NCBI GenBank assembly: GCA_964551475.1
Contig: CAZKCI010000001.1
Coordinates: 1-50,126, forward strand
Length of the DNA: 50,126 bases
Origin: CAZKCI01 sp964551475
GTDB taxonomy: Bacteria > Auribacterota > Erginobacteria > Erginobacterales > CAZKCI01
Direction: 5' to 3'
Shown: piece after piece, positions 6,606 to 14,622 of the stretch
How positions within the stretch are numbered: position 1 is the stretch's first letter
How the letters are laid out: the number at the start of each line of letters is the position of its first letter
The notes under the pieces: generated by a model
Told to the model about the DNA's origin: nothing
Database searches by the model: none
Seen by the model: the letters and a program-made list of their open reading frames with translations, nothing else
Position numbers and translations under genes: made by a program

Positions 6606-8102
6606 ATGAGCTTTGATCCCGGAGAACTCTGCCTCTTCGGTTTCGAAGGGGACGTTCCCTCGCTCGATCTGGAACGCCGGATTCTGAGGGACCGGATCGG
6701 GGGCGTGATCCTGTTCGGACGCAACATCCGCGATCGGGAGGGGACGCGGCGGCTCTGCCGTTCGCTTCAGGAGATGCGCTCGTCCGTCTCCGCATTGCCT
6801 CTCCTGATCGCCGTCGACCAGGAGGGCGGACCGGTCGCCCGCCTGCGCGACGGGTTCACCCGCTTCCCCGGGAACCTGGCCCTGGGACGGGGCGGTGACG
6901 AGGAGAGCGCCTACCGCCAGGGGTCGGTCACGGGGCGGGAGCTCCGCGAGGTCGGGATCAACCTGAATCTCGCCCCGGTCCTCGATCTCCGGCGCCCGGA
7001 AGGGACGCCCGGTCCGGGCCTGCGCTCCCTGGGCGACGACCCCGGGAAGACGGCCGCGCTGGGACTCGCCCTGATCCGGGGGATGGAGGACGCGGGGGTG
7101 GCGGCGACGGCCAAGCATTTTCCGGGCAAGGGACGGGCCGCGGTCGACTCCCATCTCGACTTTCCCGTGATCGGCGCTTCCGCCGAGGACCTCCGCGCGA
7201 ACGATCTCCTCCCCTTCGCCGCGGCCTGTTCCTCTCCGGTGTCGGCGGTCATGACCTCCCATGCGGCCTATCCCGCTCTCGACCCGACCGGGGGACCGGC
7301 GACACTTTCCCGTCCTCTCCTCGGCGGATTGCTCCGCTCCGCCTGGGGCTACCGGGGAGCGGTGATCACCGACGATCTGGGGATGGGAGCGATCCGGAAA
7401 CAGATGTCGGTCAGCGAGGCCGCCGTCCGGGCGGTCCGGGCCGGCGCCGATCTCATCCTGGTCTGCCATGAGCCCGGAGAAAGAGACGAGGCCTTCGCCG
7501 CTCTCGCCCGGTCCCGTGCGACCGGGGAGTTGGCGGCCCGCGGAGAGGAGAGCGCCGGACGGATCCGCGCCCTCCGGGAAAGAATCCTCCGTCCGCCTTC
7601 TCCGCGCGGTCCCGGCGCGGAGAACGGAGCGCTGCTCTCGGCCGCGATCGCCCGCCGGGCAGTCGCCGTGCTCCGCGATCCGCGGGGGATGATCCCTCTT
7701 CCATCCGTCCGCCCGCTCGCCCTGATCTGGTTCAATCCCGAACCGGCCGTCGCGGCGGAGGATCCCAGCCGTTCGCCGGATCTGGCTTCGTGCCTGGCGG
7801 CGCGCGGCTCCCGGGTCCGCGCCATCCGCCTGGACGACGATCTGGGGCCGGAGGCGGGGAAGGGGATCCTCGATTCCCTCGGCCGCGACGAGATCGTGCT
7901 GGCGGCGAGCGCGGACGCCTGGCGTCGTCCCGGCCAGGCCGCCTTCCTGCGCTCTCTCTTCTCCCGCCGCCCGGACTCCCTCCTGATCCCCCTGAGGGAT
8001 CCCCGCGACGCCGGCCTTTTCCCGGAGACGGCGGCGATCACCGCCCACGGTTTCGCGCCCTCCTCGCTCGACGCCCTGGCCGACGCGCTCACGGGAAAAT
8101 AG
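6606..8102 (+). CDS. nagZ: Beta-N-acetylhexosaminidase, GH3 (NagZ-like)
   Basis: Cleaves GlcNAc from peptidoglycan fragments such as GlcNAc-anhydroMurNAc-peptides; no signal peptide is present, so it should act in the cytoplasm in cell-wall recycling. Residues 1-330 form the GH3 barrel: GGVILFGRN, AVDQEGGPVARL, the catalytic KHFPGKG at 170-176 with the Asp181/His183 dyad, and the nucleophile at Asp256 in VITDDLGMGAI. The usual GHGDTxxDSH loop reads GKGRAAVDSH here, so the general acid/base dyad is kept although the loop is altered. Residues about 340-498 are a C-terminal extension absent from short Gram-negative NagZ (about 340 residues) and resemble the second domain of longer GH3 enzymes. 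It is followed after 11 nt by a Mur-ligase gene, and nagA lies nearby. Confidence 0.88.
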   Translation: MSFDPGELCLFGFEGDVPSLDLERRILRDRIGGVILFGRNIRDREGTRRLCRSLQEMRSSVSALPLLIAVDQEGGPVARLRDGFTRFPGNLALGRGGDEESAYRQGSVTGRELREVGINLNLAPVLDLRRPEGTPGPGLRSLGDDPGKTAALGLALIRGMEDAGVAATAKHFPGKGRAAVDSHLDFPVIGASAEDLRANDLLPFAAACSSPVSAVMTSHAAYPALDPTGGPATLSRPLLGGLLRSAWGYRGAVITDDLGMGAIRKQMSVSEAAVRAVRAGADLILVCHEPGERDEAFAALARSRATGELAARGEESAGRIRALRERILRPPSPRGPGAENGALLSAAIARRAVAVLRDPRGMIPLPSVRPLALIWFNPEPAVAAEDPSRSPDLASCLAARGSRVRAIRLDDDLGPEAGKGILDSLGRDEIVLAASADAWRRPGQAAFLRSLFSRRPDSLLIPLRDPRDAGLFPETAAITAHGFAPSSLDALADALTGK

Positions 8103-8113
8103 GCTGGGACAAT

Positions 8114-9487
8114 ATGGACATGAAGAAACAAGGAAGAATCCACTTCGCGGGAGTCGCCGGTTCGGGCATGAGCGCCCTGGCCCAGCTCCTGGCCTGGGAG
8201 GGGAGAGCGGTCAGCGGCTCCGACCGTTCCTTTGATCGGGGGGGAAACCCGTCCGCCCGCGCCGCCCTGGAGGAAGCGGGCGTCGTCCTCTTCCCTCAGG
8301 ACGGATCGGGAGCGGCGGGCGCGGCGGAAGTGGTCGCCTCCGCGGCCGTGGAGGCGGACGTTCCCGACCTGATCCGGGCCCGCGCCCTCAAAATTCCCCT
8401 GAAGCCGCGCTGGGAGATCCTGGCCGGTCTGGCCAACCGGAGGCGGTCGCTGGCCGTCGCCGGGACCAACGGCAAGTCCACCACCGCCGCCCTCCTGGCT
8501 TGGATCCTCCTTAAAAACGGGTTCGACCCCTCGCTGGCACTGGGGGCTTCGCTCCGCAGCGGGGTTTCCGGCCTGGGGAACGCCCGCCGCGGCCAGACGG
8601 ACTGGTTGGTCTTCGAGGCGGACGAGAGCGACGGCGGGCTCGTCCGTTACCGTCCGGAGCTGGGCGTGATCACGAACATCAGCCTCGATCATTTCGATCT
8701 GCCGCGCCTCCACGGGATCTTCTCGTCCTTCGCCGGCAACTGCCGTCGTTTCCTGGTCCGCAACGCCGACTGCCCGATCAGCCGAAAGGCGATCCCGGCG
8801 CGGAGCGGCCAGTTCTCGTTTTCCCTGTGCGGAGCGGGCGATTTCCAGGCCGAGAGCCTGGTTCTCGATTCCGCCGGCTCCCGCTTCCGTCTCCGGGGGG
8901 CCGATTTCGTCCTCCCCCTCCCGGGGGCGCACAACGCCGCCAACGCCCTGGCGGCGGCCGCCGCCGCCGCGGTCCTCGGCCTGGAACCCGCCCGGAGCGC
9001 CGCCGCCCTCCGGGATTTCCCCGGTCTCCGCCGCCGTCTGGAGACGGTTTACGACTCCTCCGTCCTCGTCCTCGATGATTTCGCGCACAATCCCGCCAAG
9101 GTGCGCTCCTCGCTCGCCGCCGCCCGTCTCCGAGGGAAGAGGCTGATCGCCCTCTATCAGCCCCATGGTTTCGGCCCCCTCCGTCTCACGCTGGGCGAGC
9201 TGGCCGCAGCCTTCGTCTCCGGCCTCGGCCCCGGCGGACGGCTCTGCCTTCTCCCGGTTCACTATGCCGGGGGCACCGCCCGACGGGACGTGTCTTCGGC
9301 CGACCTGGCCGCCGAGGTCTCCCGGAGAGGGGGCGATGCGTCTTTGACCGACCGGGAGGAGGCGGTCTTCCGCCTGGCGGCGGACGCCCGGGAGGGGGAC
9401 GTGATCCTGGTCATGGGCGCGCGGGACGAGACGCTGAGCGAGCTGGCCAGGGGGATCGGAGAGGCGGTAAAAAACAAAGGTTACTAG
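8114..9487 (+). CDS. MurC/Mpl-like Mur ligase
   Basis: Mur ligases join an amino acid or peptide to UDP-MurNAc precursors using ATP. The 457-residue protein has the three-domain layout: an N-terminal UDP-binding Rossmann domain (IHFAGVAGSGMSALAQLL, SGSD), a central ATPase with P-loop GTNGKSTT at 117-124 and FEADESDG plus LDHFD, and a C-terminal domain with DDFAHNPAKV. The N-terminal GxGxxGMS and SGSD motifs are those of MurC and Mpl, but the P-loop is GTNGKST instead of GTHGKTT and the HHP triad of DEYAHHP is changed to HNP. It sits directly after nagZ, and a role like Mpl (reattaching recovered tripeptide to UDP-MurNAc) is a reasonable inference; a divergent MurC is the alternative. The last codons lie in a GGTTACTA repeat. 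ATG at 8120 is an equally possible start. Confidence 0.75.
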   Translation: MDMKKQGRIHFAGVAGSGMSALAQLLAWEGRAVSGSDRSFDRGGNPSARAALEEAGVVLFPQDGSGAAGAAEVVASAAVEADVPDLIRARALKIPLKPRWEILAGLANRRRSLAVAGTNGKSTTAALLAWILLKNGFDPSLALGASLRSGVSGLGNARRGQTDWLVFEADESDGGLVRYRPELGVITNISLDHFDLPRLHGIFSSFAGNCRRFLVRNADCPISRKAIPARSGQFSFSLCGAGDFQAESLVLDSAGSRFRLRGADFVLPLPGAHNAANALAAAAAAAVLGLEPARSAAALRDFPGLRRRLETVYDSSVLVLDDFAHNPAKVRSSLAAARLRGKRLIALYQPHGFGPLRLTLGELAAAFVSGLGPGGRLCLLPVHYAGGTARRDVSSADLAAEVSRRGGDASLTDREEAVFRLAADAREGDVILVMGARDETLSELARGIGEAVKNKGY

Positions 9488-9575
9488 CGGTTACGTCCGT
9501 GTAACGTGAAACGTGTAACGTGCAACGGTCACCGTGGTTCACCGTCGCTTCGTTGCACGTGACACGCTGCGCTCG
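9476..9575. repeat. Repeat block before accD (GGTTACTA and CGTGTAACGTG families)
   Basis: AAAGGTTACTAGCGGTTAC continues from the Mur-ligase stop, then GTGTAACGTGAAACGTGTAACGTGCAACG and, inverted, CGTTGCACGTGACACG. The CGTGTAACG motif also occurs at about 4786, 11870 and 35950. Confidence 0.75.
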
Positions 9576-9587
9576 ACACGGTATACT
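9559..9587 (+). promoter_or_regulatory. Putative promoter of accD
   Basis: GTGACA (9559-9564), 17-nt spacer, TATACT (9582-9587), then 8 nt to the ATG. The -35 box lies inside the repeat block. The short gap suggests a leaderless or near-leaderless message. Confidence 0.55.
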
Positions 9588-9595
9588 TTTCCCCC

Positions 9596-10480
9596 ATGTT
9601 CCTCTTTCGCCGGAAAAAGAACCTCCCCCCCCAGATCAAGAAGGGGCCGATCACCACCGGCCTGTGGACGAAGTGCCGGCGCTGCGGGGAGGTCGTATAC
9701 AAGAAGACGCTGGAGAGGTCCTTCAAGGTCTGCCCCCACTGCCAGTATCATTTCCCCCTCTCCGCCCGCGAGCGGATCGACATGCTGGTGGACGCCGGGT
9801 CCTTCCAGGAGATCGCCCGCGAGCTCATCCCCCTCGATCCCCTGTCCTTCCTCGTCCCCGTCCCCTATCGGGAGAAGCTTCTCGAAAACCAGAAAAAGAC
9901 CGGTCTCTCCGACGCTATCATCTGCGGCCGGGCGGGGATCGCGGGCGTCCGGGTCGCCCTGGCCGCGACCGACTGCCGTTTCCTGATGGGATCGATGGGA
10001 TCGGTGGTGGGAGAGAAGATCGCCCGCACCTGCGATCTCGCCCTCGCGGAGAAATGCCCTGTGGTCACCGTCTCGGGCTCGGGCGGGGGCGCCCGCATGT
10101 ACGAGGGGTGCCTGTCGCTGATGCAGATGGCCAAGACCAGCGGAGCGATCGCCCGCCTCAACCAGGCCGGCCTTCTCTACATCTCGGTTCTCACCGACCC
10201 CACCATGGCGGGTGTGCTCGCCAGCTTCGCCTCCCTGGGTGACATTCTCATCGCCGAGCCGGGCGCCCTGATCGGCTTCGCCGGCCCGCGGGTGATCCGG
10301 GAGACCATCCGCCAGGATCTTCCCCCCGACTTCCAGCGCTCCGAGTTCCTTCTCCAGCACGGACTGATCGACATGATCGTGGCCAGGAAGGAGCTGAGGA
10401 AGGTGTTGTCCGGCCTGATCAAGTTCTTCTCCCCCGGTTCTCCCGCCGGCGGCGGGGGTACCGGGGCAAACAGGGAGTAA
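9596..10480 (+). CDS. accD: Acetyl-CoA carboxylase carboxyltransferase, beta subunit
   Basis: Beta half of the carboxyltransferase that moves the carboxyl group from biotin to acetyl-CoA, giving malonyl-CoA for fatty-acid synthesis. Typical length (294 residues). The N-terminal zinc ribbon is intact: Cys27, Cys30, Cys46 and Cys49 in TKCRRCGE and KVCPHCQYHF. The crotonase-like core follows, with MGSMGSVVGEKIAR, VSGSGGGARMYEGCLSLMQM and LTDPTMAGVLASFASLGDI, the acyl-CoA and carboxybiotin binding segments. The alpha subunit (accA) is not in the window. accD is followed by folC, an arrangement common in bacteria. The C-terminus is a short Gly/Pro-rich tail. Confidence 0.96.
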   Translation: MFLFRRKKNLPPQIKKGPITTGLWTKCRRCGEVVYKKTLERSFKVCPHCQYHFPLSARERIDMLVDAGSFQEIARELIPLDPLSFLVPVPYREKLLENQKKTGLSDAIICGRAGIAGVRVALAATDCRFLMGSMGSVVGEKIARTCDLALAEKCPVVTVSGSGGGARMYEGCLSLMQMAKTSGAIARLNQAGLLYISVLTDPTMAGVLASFASLGDILIAEPGALIGFAGPRVIRETIRQDLPPDFQRSEFLLQHGLIDMIVARKELRKVLSGLIKFFSPGSPAGGGGTGANRE

Positions 10481-10509
10481 TGGGGTAGTGGAGTACTCCA
10501 ATACCCCAT
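10480..10509. other. Hairpin between accD and folC
   Basis: ATGGGGTA (10480-10487) and TACCCCAT (10502-10509) are perfect reverse complements around a GGAGTACTCC palindrome. The stem overlaps the accD stop. There is no T-run, so it could be an attenuator or mRNA processing structure rather than an intrinsic terminator. Confidence 0.6.
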
Positions 10510-10526
10510 CACTCCTTTCTTCTTCG

Positions 10527-11840
10527 ATGCACTATCGCTCTTCCCTCGCTTACCTCTCCTCACTCGAGCTTTTCGGCATAAAGCTCGGGCTCGCGAGCAT
10601 CCGCCGCCTCCTCGAGCTCAGCGGCCACCCGGAGCGCGGCCTGGTTTTCTATCACGTGGCGGGGACCAACGGGAAGGGATCGACCGCGGCCTTCCTCCAG
10701 GCTCTCCTCATGACCGATCATCGCCGGGTGGGCCTGTATACCTCGCCCCATCTCATCGACTTCCGGGAACGGATCCGGATCAACCGGACGCCGATCACCC
10801 GCCGGGAGGTGGCCGAGGGGATCGGACGCCTGCGCCCTCTGATCCGGCTCACGGCGAATACGCCGGGCTGCTCTCACCCCACTTATTTTGAAGCGGTCAC
10901 CGCCCTGGCCTGCCGCTATTTCCATGATCGGGGGGCGGACGCGGTGGTCTGGGAAACCGGTCTGGGGGGGAGGCTCGACGCCACCAACGCCGTCGTCCCC
11001 GCGGTTTCGGTCATCACCGACATCGCCCGGGAGCATACCCGCTATCTCGGGACCACGCTGGCCCGGATCGCCCGGGAGAAGGCGGGGATCGTCAAGCCCT
11101 CCGTCCCCCTGGTCTCCTCCGTCCGCTCCCGCTGCGCCCGGAGAGTCATCCGGAAGATCTGCCGGTCGCGCCGCGCGCCCCTGATCGAAGTTCCGTCGCG
11201 CTATGCGGTTTCCCGTCGGGAAGCGAAGGGAGCAGGCGCCCTTCTCGATATCAGCAGTCCCCGTCGCCGCTATTCCGGGCTGCCCCTGGTTCTTTTCGGC
11301 GCCCATCAGGAAGACAACCTGCGGACCGCTCTCGCCGCCTGGGAAACGGGCGATCCGTCCGCGGCGCGCGTTCCCCTGGGGCGGATTCGCCGGGCCCTGC
11401 GCGGGGTTTCCTGGCCGGGGAGGTTTGAAGTCATCCCGTCCCGCCGGCTGATCCTGGACGGCGCCCACAATCCCTCCGCCGCCCGCGCCCTCTCCCGGGC
11501 GCTGGCCGATTTCCTCGGCCCGTCGCCGCTTCTCCTGATCCTGGGCGTTCTCTCGGACAAAGACGCTCCCGGCATTGCCCGGTTCCTGATCCCCCTCGCC
11601 CGGGAGGTCGTGGTCGTCCCCCCGCCCACGCCCCGGGCTCTCTCGCCCGATCTCCTCGCCGTCGTCTGCCGGCGCGCCGGCGTTGATCGGCCGCTCCCGG
11701 TGCGGACGGCGAAAGACCTTGAGGAGGCTTTGCGTTGTTGCTACCATGCGCTCTCCCGCCACCCCGAGTCATGGATCTGCGTGACCGGTTCCCTGTATCT
11801 GGTCGGAGAAGCGAAGCGGATACTACGGAGAAGACGTTAA
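10527..11840 (+). CDS. folC: Bifunctional folylpolyglutamate / dihydrofolate synthase
   Basis: Adds glutamate to dihydropteroate or to tetrahydrofolate, using ATP, in the cytoplasm. The 437-residue product shows SSLELFGIKLGL at the start, the P-loop GTNGKGST at 46-53, YTSPHLIDFRERI (folate-binding loop), WETGLGGRLDATN, and LDGAHNPSAARALSRAL in the C-terminal Mur-type domain. An ATG 39 nt upstream would add a tail derived from the accD-folC hairpin; 10527 gives the normal N-terminus. The final RRRR residues and the stop fall at the edge of the next repeat block (GAAGACGTTAAAACC). Confidence 0.92.
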   Translation: MHYRSSLAYLSSLELFGIKLGLASIRRLLELSGHPERGLVFYHVAGTNGKGSTAAFLQALLMTDHRRVGLYTSPHLIDFRERIRINRTPITRREVAEGIGRLRPLIRLTANTPGCSHPTYFEAVTALACRYFHDRGADAVVWETGLGGRLDATNAVVPAVSVITDIAREHTRYLGTTLARIAREKAGIVKPSVPLVSSVRSRCARRVIRKICRSRRAPLIEVPSRYAVSRREAKGAGALLDISSPRRRYSGLPLVLFGAHQEDNLRTALAAWETGDPSAARVPLGRIRRALRGVSWPGRFEVIPSRRLILDGAHNPSAARALSRALADFLGPSPLLLILGVLSDKDAPGIARFLIPLAREVVVVPPPTPRALSPDLLAVVCRRAGVDRPLPVRTAKDLEEALRCCYHALSRHPESWICVTGSLYLVGEAKRILRRRR

Positions 11841-11974
11841 AACCGTTGAAGACGTTGAAATCGTTACACGTGACACGTTGCCCGTGGCCGTTCGCGGTTA
11901 GAACGCCAAGCCAAGCCGAGCCCAATCCGCGAAATCCGTGTAATCCGCGGTTTCTTTTTAGCCCAGCCGAGCCC
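11830..11974. repeat. Composite intergenic repeat, copy 2 (inverted relative to 4680-4840)
   Basis: Reads, as the reverse complement of copy 1: GTTGAA/GACGTT units, CGTTACACGTGACACG, GTGGCCGTTCGCGGTTAGAA, CCAAGCCAAGCCGAGCCC, then AATCCGCGAAATCCGTG with AATCCGCGGTTTC. It starts within the last folC codons and ends just before the nagA start. Together the two copies bracket glgM through folC. Confidence 0.85.
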
Positions 11975-11978
11975 ATTC

Positions 11979-13145
11979 GTGAAAATTCCCGTCCTCGCCA
12001 TCGTCAACGCCGTTCTCGCCCGCCCGGGCCGAACCTCCTCGCCGGGCAGTCTCCTCATCCGGGGAGGCAAAATCGAGCGCGTTTTCGGCGTCCGCCACCC
12101 CGACCTCCCTCCCGCCGCCGTCCTGGACGCCCGCGGCCGCCGGTTGACGCCGGGCCTCATCGACCTTCACGTCCACGGGGGAGGGGGGAGACACTTCGAA
12201 GCGGGCGAGGAGGACGGCTGGGAAGCGATTCTCGCCGCGCACGCCCGTTTCGGAACCACCGCGATCCTGCCCACGATCGCCGCTTCCTCGCCGGAGTCCA
12301 TCATCGAGGTCATCCGGACGCTGAAAAAGACCATGTCCCGCCGGACCGCAGGCGCGCGAGTCCTCGGTCTGAACCTGGAGGGCCCGTTCCTGTCCATCGG
12401 CAGAAGGGGGGCCCAGCCGCTCCGCTACCTCCGTCCGCCGCGCCTCGCCGACCTGGAGAAGATGCTTTCCCACGCCGACGGGATGGTCCGGATCATGACG
12501 CTGGCGCCCGAGCTCGACGCCGGTTTCCGGATCATCGCCGCTCTGAAGCGGGCGGGTGTGATCGCCGCGATCGGCCACACCGAGGCCGACTACGAGACCG
12601 CGCGAAGGGCGTTCCGGGCCGGCGTGAGCTACGCGACGCATCTTTTCAACGGCTATCCGCCCCTGCACCATCGCCGTCCCGGGGCGCTGCTGGCGGCGCT
12701 GGAAGCGGAGGAGGTCGACTGCGAGATCATCGCCGACGGCGTTCACGTGGCCCCGGCCATGGTCAAGCTCCTCGCCCGTCTCAAGCCCTTCGAACGGATC
12801 GTGGCCGTCACCGACTCCAACGACGCCCTGGGCGGCCGCCTTCGCCGCTTCCGGATGCTCGGCCGGGCGGTCCAGGTCCGGGCCGGGGCGGCTCGCCTGG
12901 ACGACGATACGCTGGTCGGGTCGGTGCTCCCCCTGGGCCGGGCGATCCGGAAACTGGCCCGCTTTGTTGAAAAAGACTTTCCGCGCGCGCTCGCCGCCGC
13001 CACTCTCAATCCCGCCCGGATCCTGGGACTCTCCGGACGGATGGGGGACCTCAAACGGGGGATGAACGCCGATCTCGCGATCTGGGAGAAAAGCGGAGCG
13101 GTCTGGAAAACTCTGGTCGGAGGGGAGATCGTCCATGAGCAGTGA
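11979..13145 (+). CDS. nagA: N-acetylglucosamine-6-phosphate deacetylase
   Basis: Removes the acetyl group from GlcNAc-6-phosphate, feeding amino-sugar recycling; cytoplasmic metal-dependent amidohydrolase. All expected ligands are visible in the 388 residues: HxH at 64/66 (IDLHVHGGGG), Glu134 in LEGPF, His200 in GHTEADY, His221 in THLFNGYPPLHHRRPG, and catalytic Asp279 in VTDSND. C-terminal beta region GLSGRMGDLKRGMNADLAIW closes the composite barrel. GTG start; there is no good ribosome site because the upstream region is repeat sequence. Its 3' end overlaps glgA by 11 nt. With nagZ and the Mur ligase it suggests a peptidoglycan-recycling set, although N-acetylglucosamine kinase and NagB are not seen here. 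Confidence 0.92.
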   Translation: MKIPVLAIVNAVLARPGRTSSPGSLLIRGGKIERVFGVRHPDLPPAAVLDARGRRLTPGLIDLHVHGGGGRHFEAGEEDGWEAILAAHARFGTTAILPTIAASSPESIIEVIRTLKKTMSRRTAGARVLGLNLEGPFLSIGRRGAQPLRYLRPPRLADLEKMLSHADGMVRIMTLAPELDAGFRIIAALKRAGVIAAIGHTEADYETARRAFRAGVSYATHLFNGYPPLHHRRPGALLAALEAEEVDCEIIADGVHVAPAMVKLLARLKPFERIVAVTDSNDALGGRLRRFRMLGRAVQVRAGAARLDDDTLVGSVLPLGRAIRKLARFVEKDFPRALAAATLNPARILGLSGRMGDLKRGMNADLAIWEKSGAVWKTLVGGEIVHEQ

Positions 13146-14622
13146 CGAAGGGCCTCTCTCCGTGGCTCTGGCCGCCAGCGAGATCGTCCCTCTGGCCAAG
13201 ACCGGGGGGCTGGCCGACGTGACCGGGGGACTGGCTCGGGCCCTGGCCCGCCGCGGCCACCAGGTCGCCCTGATCCATCCGCTCTACGACGTGGTCACGC
13301 TGAACTGCCGCCGCCGGGGGATCGAGCTCGTCCCCGACAAGGAGGAGTTCGAAGTCCGTGTCGGCGACAGCGCCGACCGCGGCCGGATCTGGACGGCGCG
13401 GATCGCGCCCTCGGTCACCGCCTACTGCGTGGGGAGCGCTCGCTTCTTCGCCGGGCGTCCGGGGATCTACGGCGAGGGCGGGCGGGATTACCCCGACAAC
13501 CCCGAGCGTTTCGTTTTTTTCAGCGAAGCGGTCCTGGCCGTTCTCCGCCGGCGGGGACGGCGGGTCCAGGTCATCCACTGCCATGACTGGCAGACCGGTT
13601 TCGTCCCCGCCTACCTGCGCTTCCGGGGCGGAGAGGACCCCTTCTTCTCCCGCACCGCCAGCGTCTTCACCATCCACAACCTGTCCTTTCAGGGGCTTTT
13701 CCCCGCCGCCCGGATGTCCATCTGCAACCTGCCCTGGGGGGCTTACAACTCCGAGGGGATCGAGTTCTACGGCCAGGTCAACCCGATGAAGGCCGGCCTG
13801 GTCTATTCCTCGATGCTCACCACGGTCAGCGCCAAGTACGGCCGGGAGATCATGACCGAGGAGATGGGTTGCGGACTGGAGGGGGTGCTCAAGAAGCGGA
13901 AGAAGGATCTTGTTCCCATCATCAACGGCGCGGACTACGGCGAGTGGGATCCGGAGCGCGATCGCGCCCTGCCCGCCCGCTTCGGCCGCCGTGATCTCTC
14001 CGGCAAGGCCGTCTGCCGCGAAAAGCTTCTGCGGGAGACCGGTCTCCAGGCCGGACCGTCCTCTCCCCTGGTCGGGATGGTCTCCCGCCTCACCTCCCAG
14101 AAGGGGTTCGACCTCTTTCTCCAGGCCGCTCCCCGCCTGCTCGAGCGGGAGTGCGTTTTTATCGTTCTGGGCCAGGGGGAGGAGGGGCTGCAGCGGGAGC
14201 TCAAGGAGCTGGAGCGCGCCTTCCCCCGAAGGGTCCGGGTGATCATCGGGTTCGATGAAGCTTTAGCCCACCGGATCATCGCCGGTTCCGATTTCTCTCT
14301 TCTGCCCTCCCGCTTCGAGCCGGCCGGGCTCACCCAGGTCTACAGCCTCCGCTACGGGACCATCCCGATCGTGCGGGCGACCGGCGGCCTCGACGACACC
14401 ATCGAGGAGTTCGATCCGCGCGAGCGGACCGGCAACGGATTCAAGTTCACCGCCGCCACCCCCGCGGCCCTCTCCGCCGCGGTGCTCTCCGCCTTCAGCC
14501 ACTTCCGCGTCTCCCCGCGCTGGGAGCGTTTGCGCGTCAACGCCCTGGCCGCCGATTTTTCCTGGGACCGGCCGGCGGAGCGCTACGAGGAAGTCTACCG
14601 ATCGGCTCTGAAACGCCTATGA
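13135..14622 (+). CDS. glgA: Glycogen (starch) synthase, GT5
   Basis: Extends alpha-1,4-glucan from ADP-glucose. The 495-residue GT-B protein has the N-terminal signature SEIVPLAKTGGLADVTGGL, with the KTGGL glucan/ADP-glucose motif at 22-26, HCHDWQTGFVPAYLR, TIHNLSFQGLF, then MVSRLTSQKGFDLF and LLPSRFEPAGLTQVYSLRYGTIPIVRATGGLDDT in the donor half. These are the GT5 hallmarks and differ from the GT4-type GlgM at 4860. The start overlaps nagA and is preceded by a GGAGGGG ribosome site about 7-10 nt upstream. The stop overlaps the next start as ATGA, so glgA and the GH57 gene are translationally coupled. Confidence 0.94.
   Translation: MSSDEGPLSVALAASEIVPLAKTGGLADVTGGLARALARRGHQVALIHPLYDVVTLNCRRRGIELVPDKEEFEVRVGDSADRGRIWTARIAPSVTAYCVGSARFFAGRPGIYGEGGRDYPDNPERFVFFSEAVLAVLRRRGRRVQVIHCHDWQTGFVPAYLRFRGGEDPFFSRTASVFTIHNLSFQGLFPAARMSICNLPWGAYNSEGIEFYGQVNPMKAGLVYSSMLTTVSAKYGREIMTEEMGCGLEGVLKKRKKDLVPIINGADYGEWDPERDRALPARFGRRDLSGKAVCREKLLRETGLQAGPSSPLVGMVSRLTSQKGFDLFLQAAPRLLERECVFIVLGQGEEGLQRELKELERAFPRRVRVIIGFDEALAHRIIAGSDFSLLPSRFEPAGLTQVYSLRYGTIPIVRATGGLDDTIEEFDPRERTGNGFKFTAATPAALSAAVLSAFSHFRVSPRWERLRVNALAADFSWDRPAERYEEVYRSALKRL

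Noticed and set aside
6528..8048. N-terminal extension of the small minus-strand gene over nagZ
   Set aside because: It is antisense to nagZ with shadow composition; only the last 114 codons lie in otherwise empty sequence and look like a protein.
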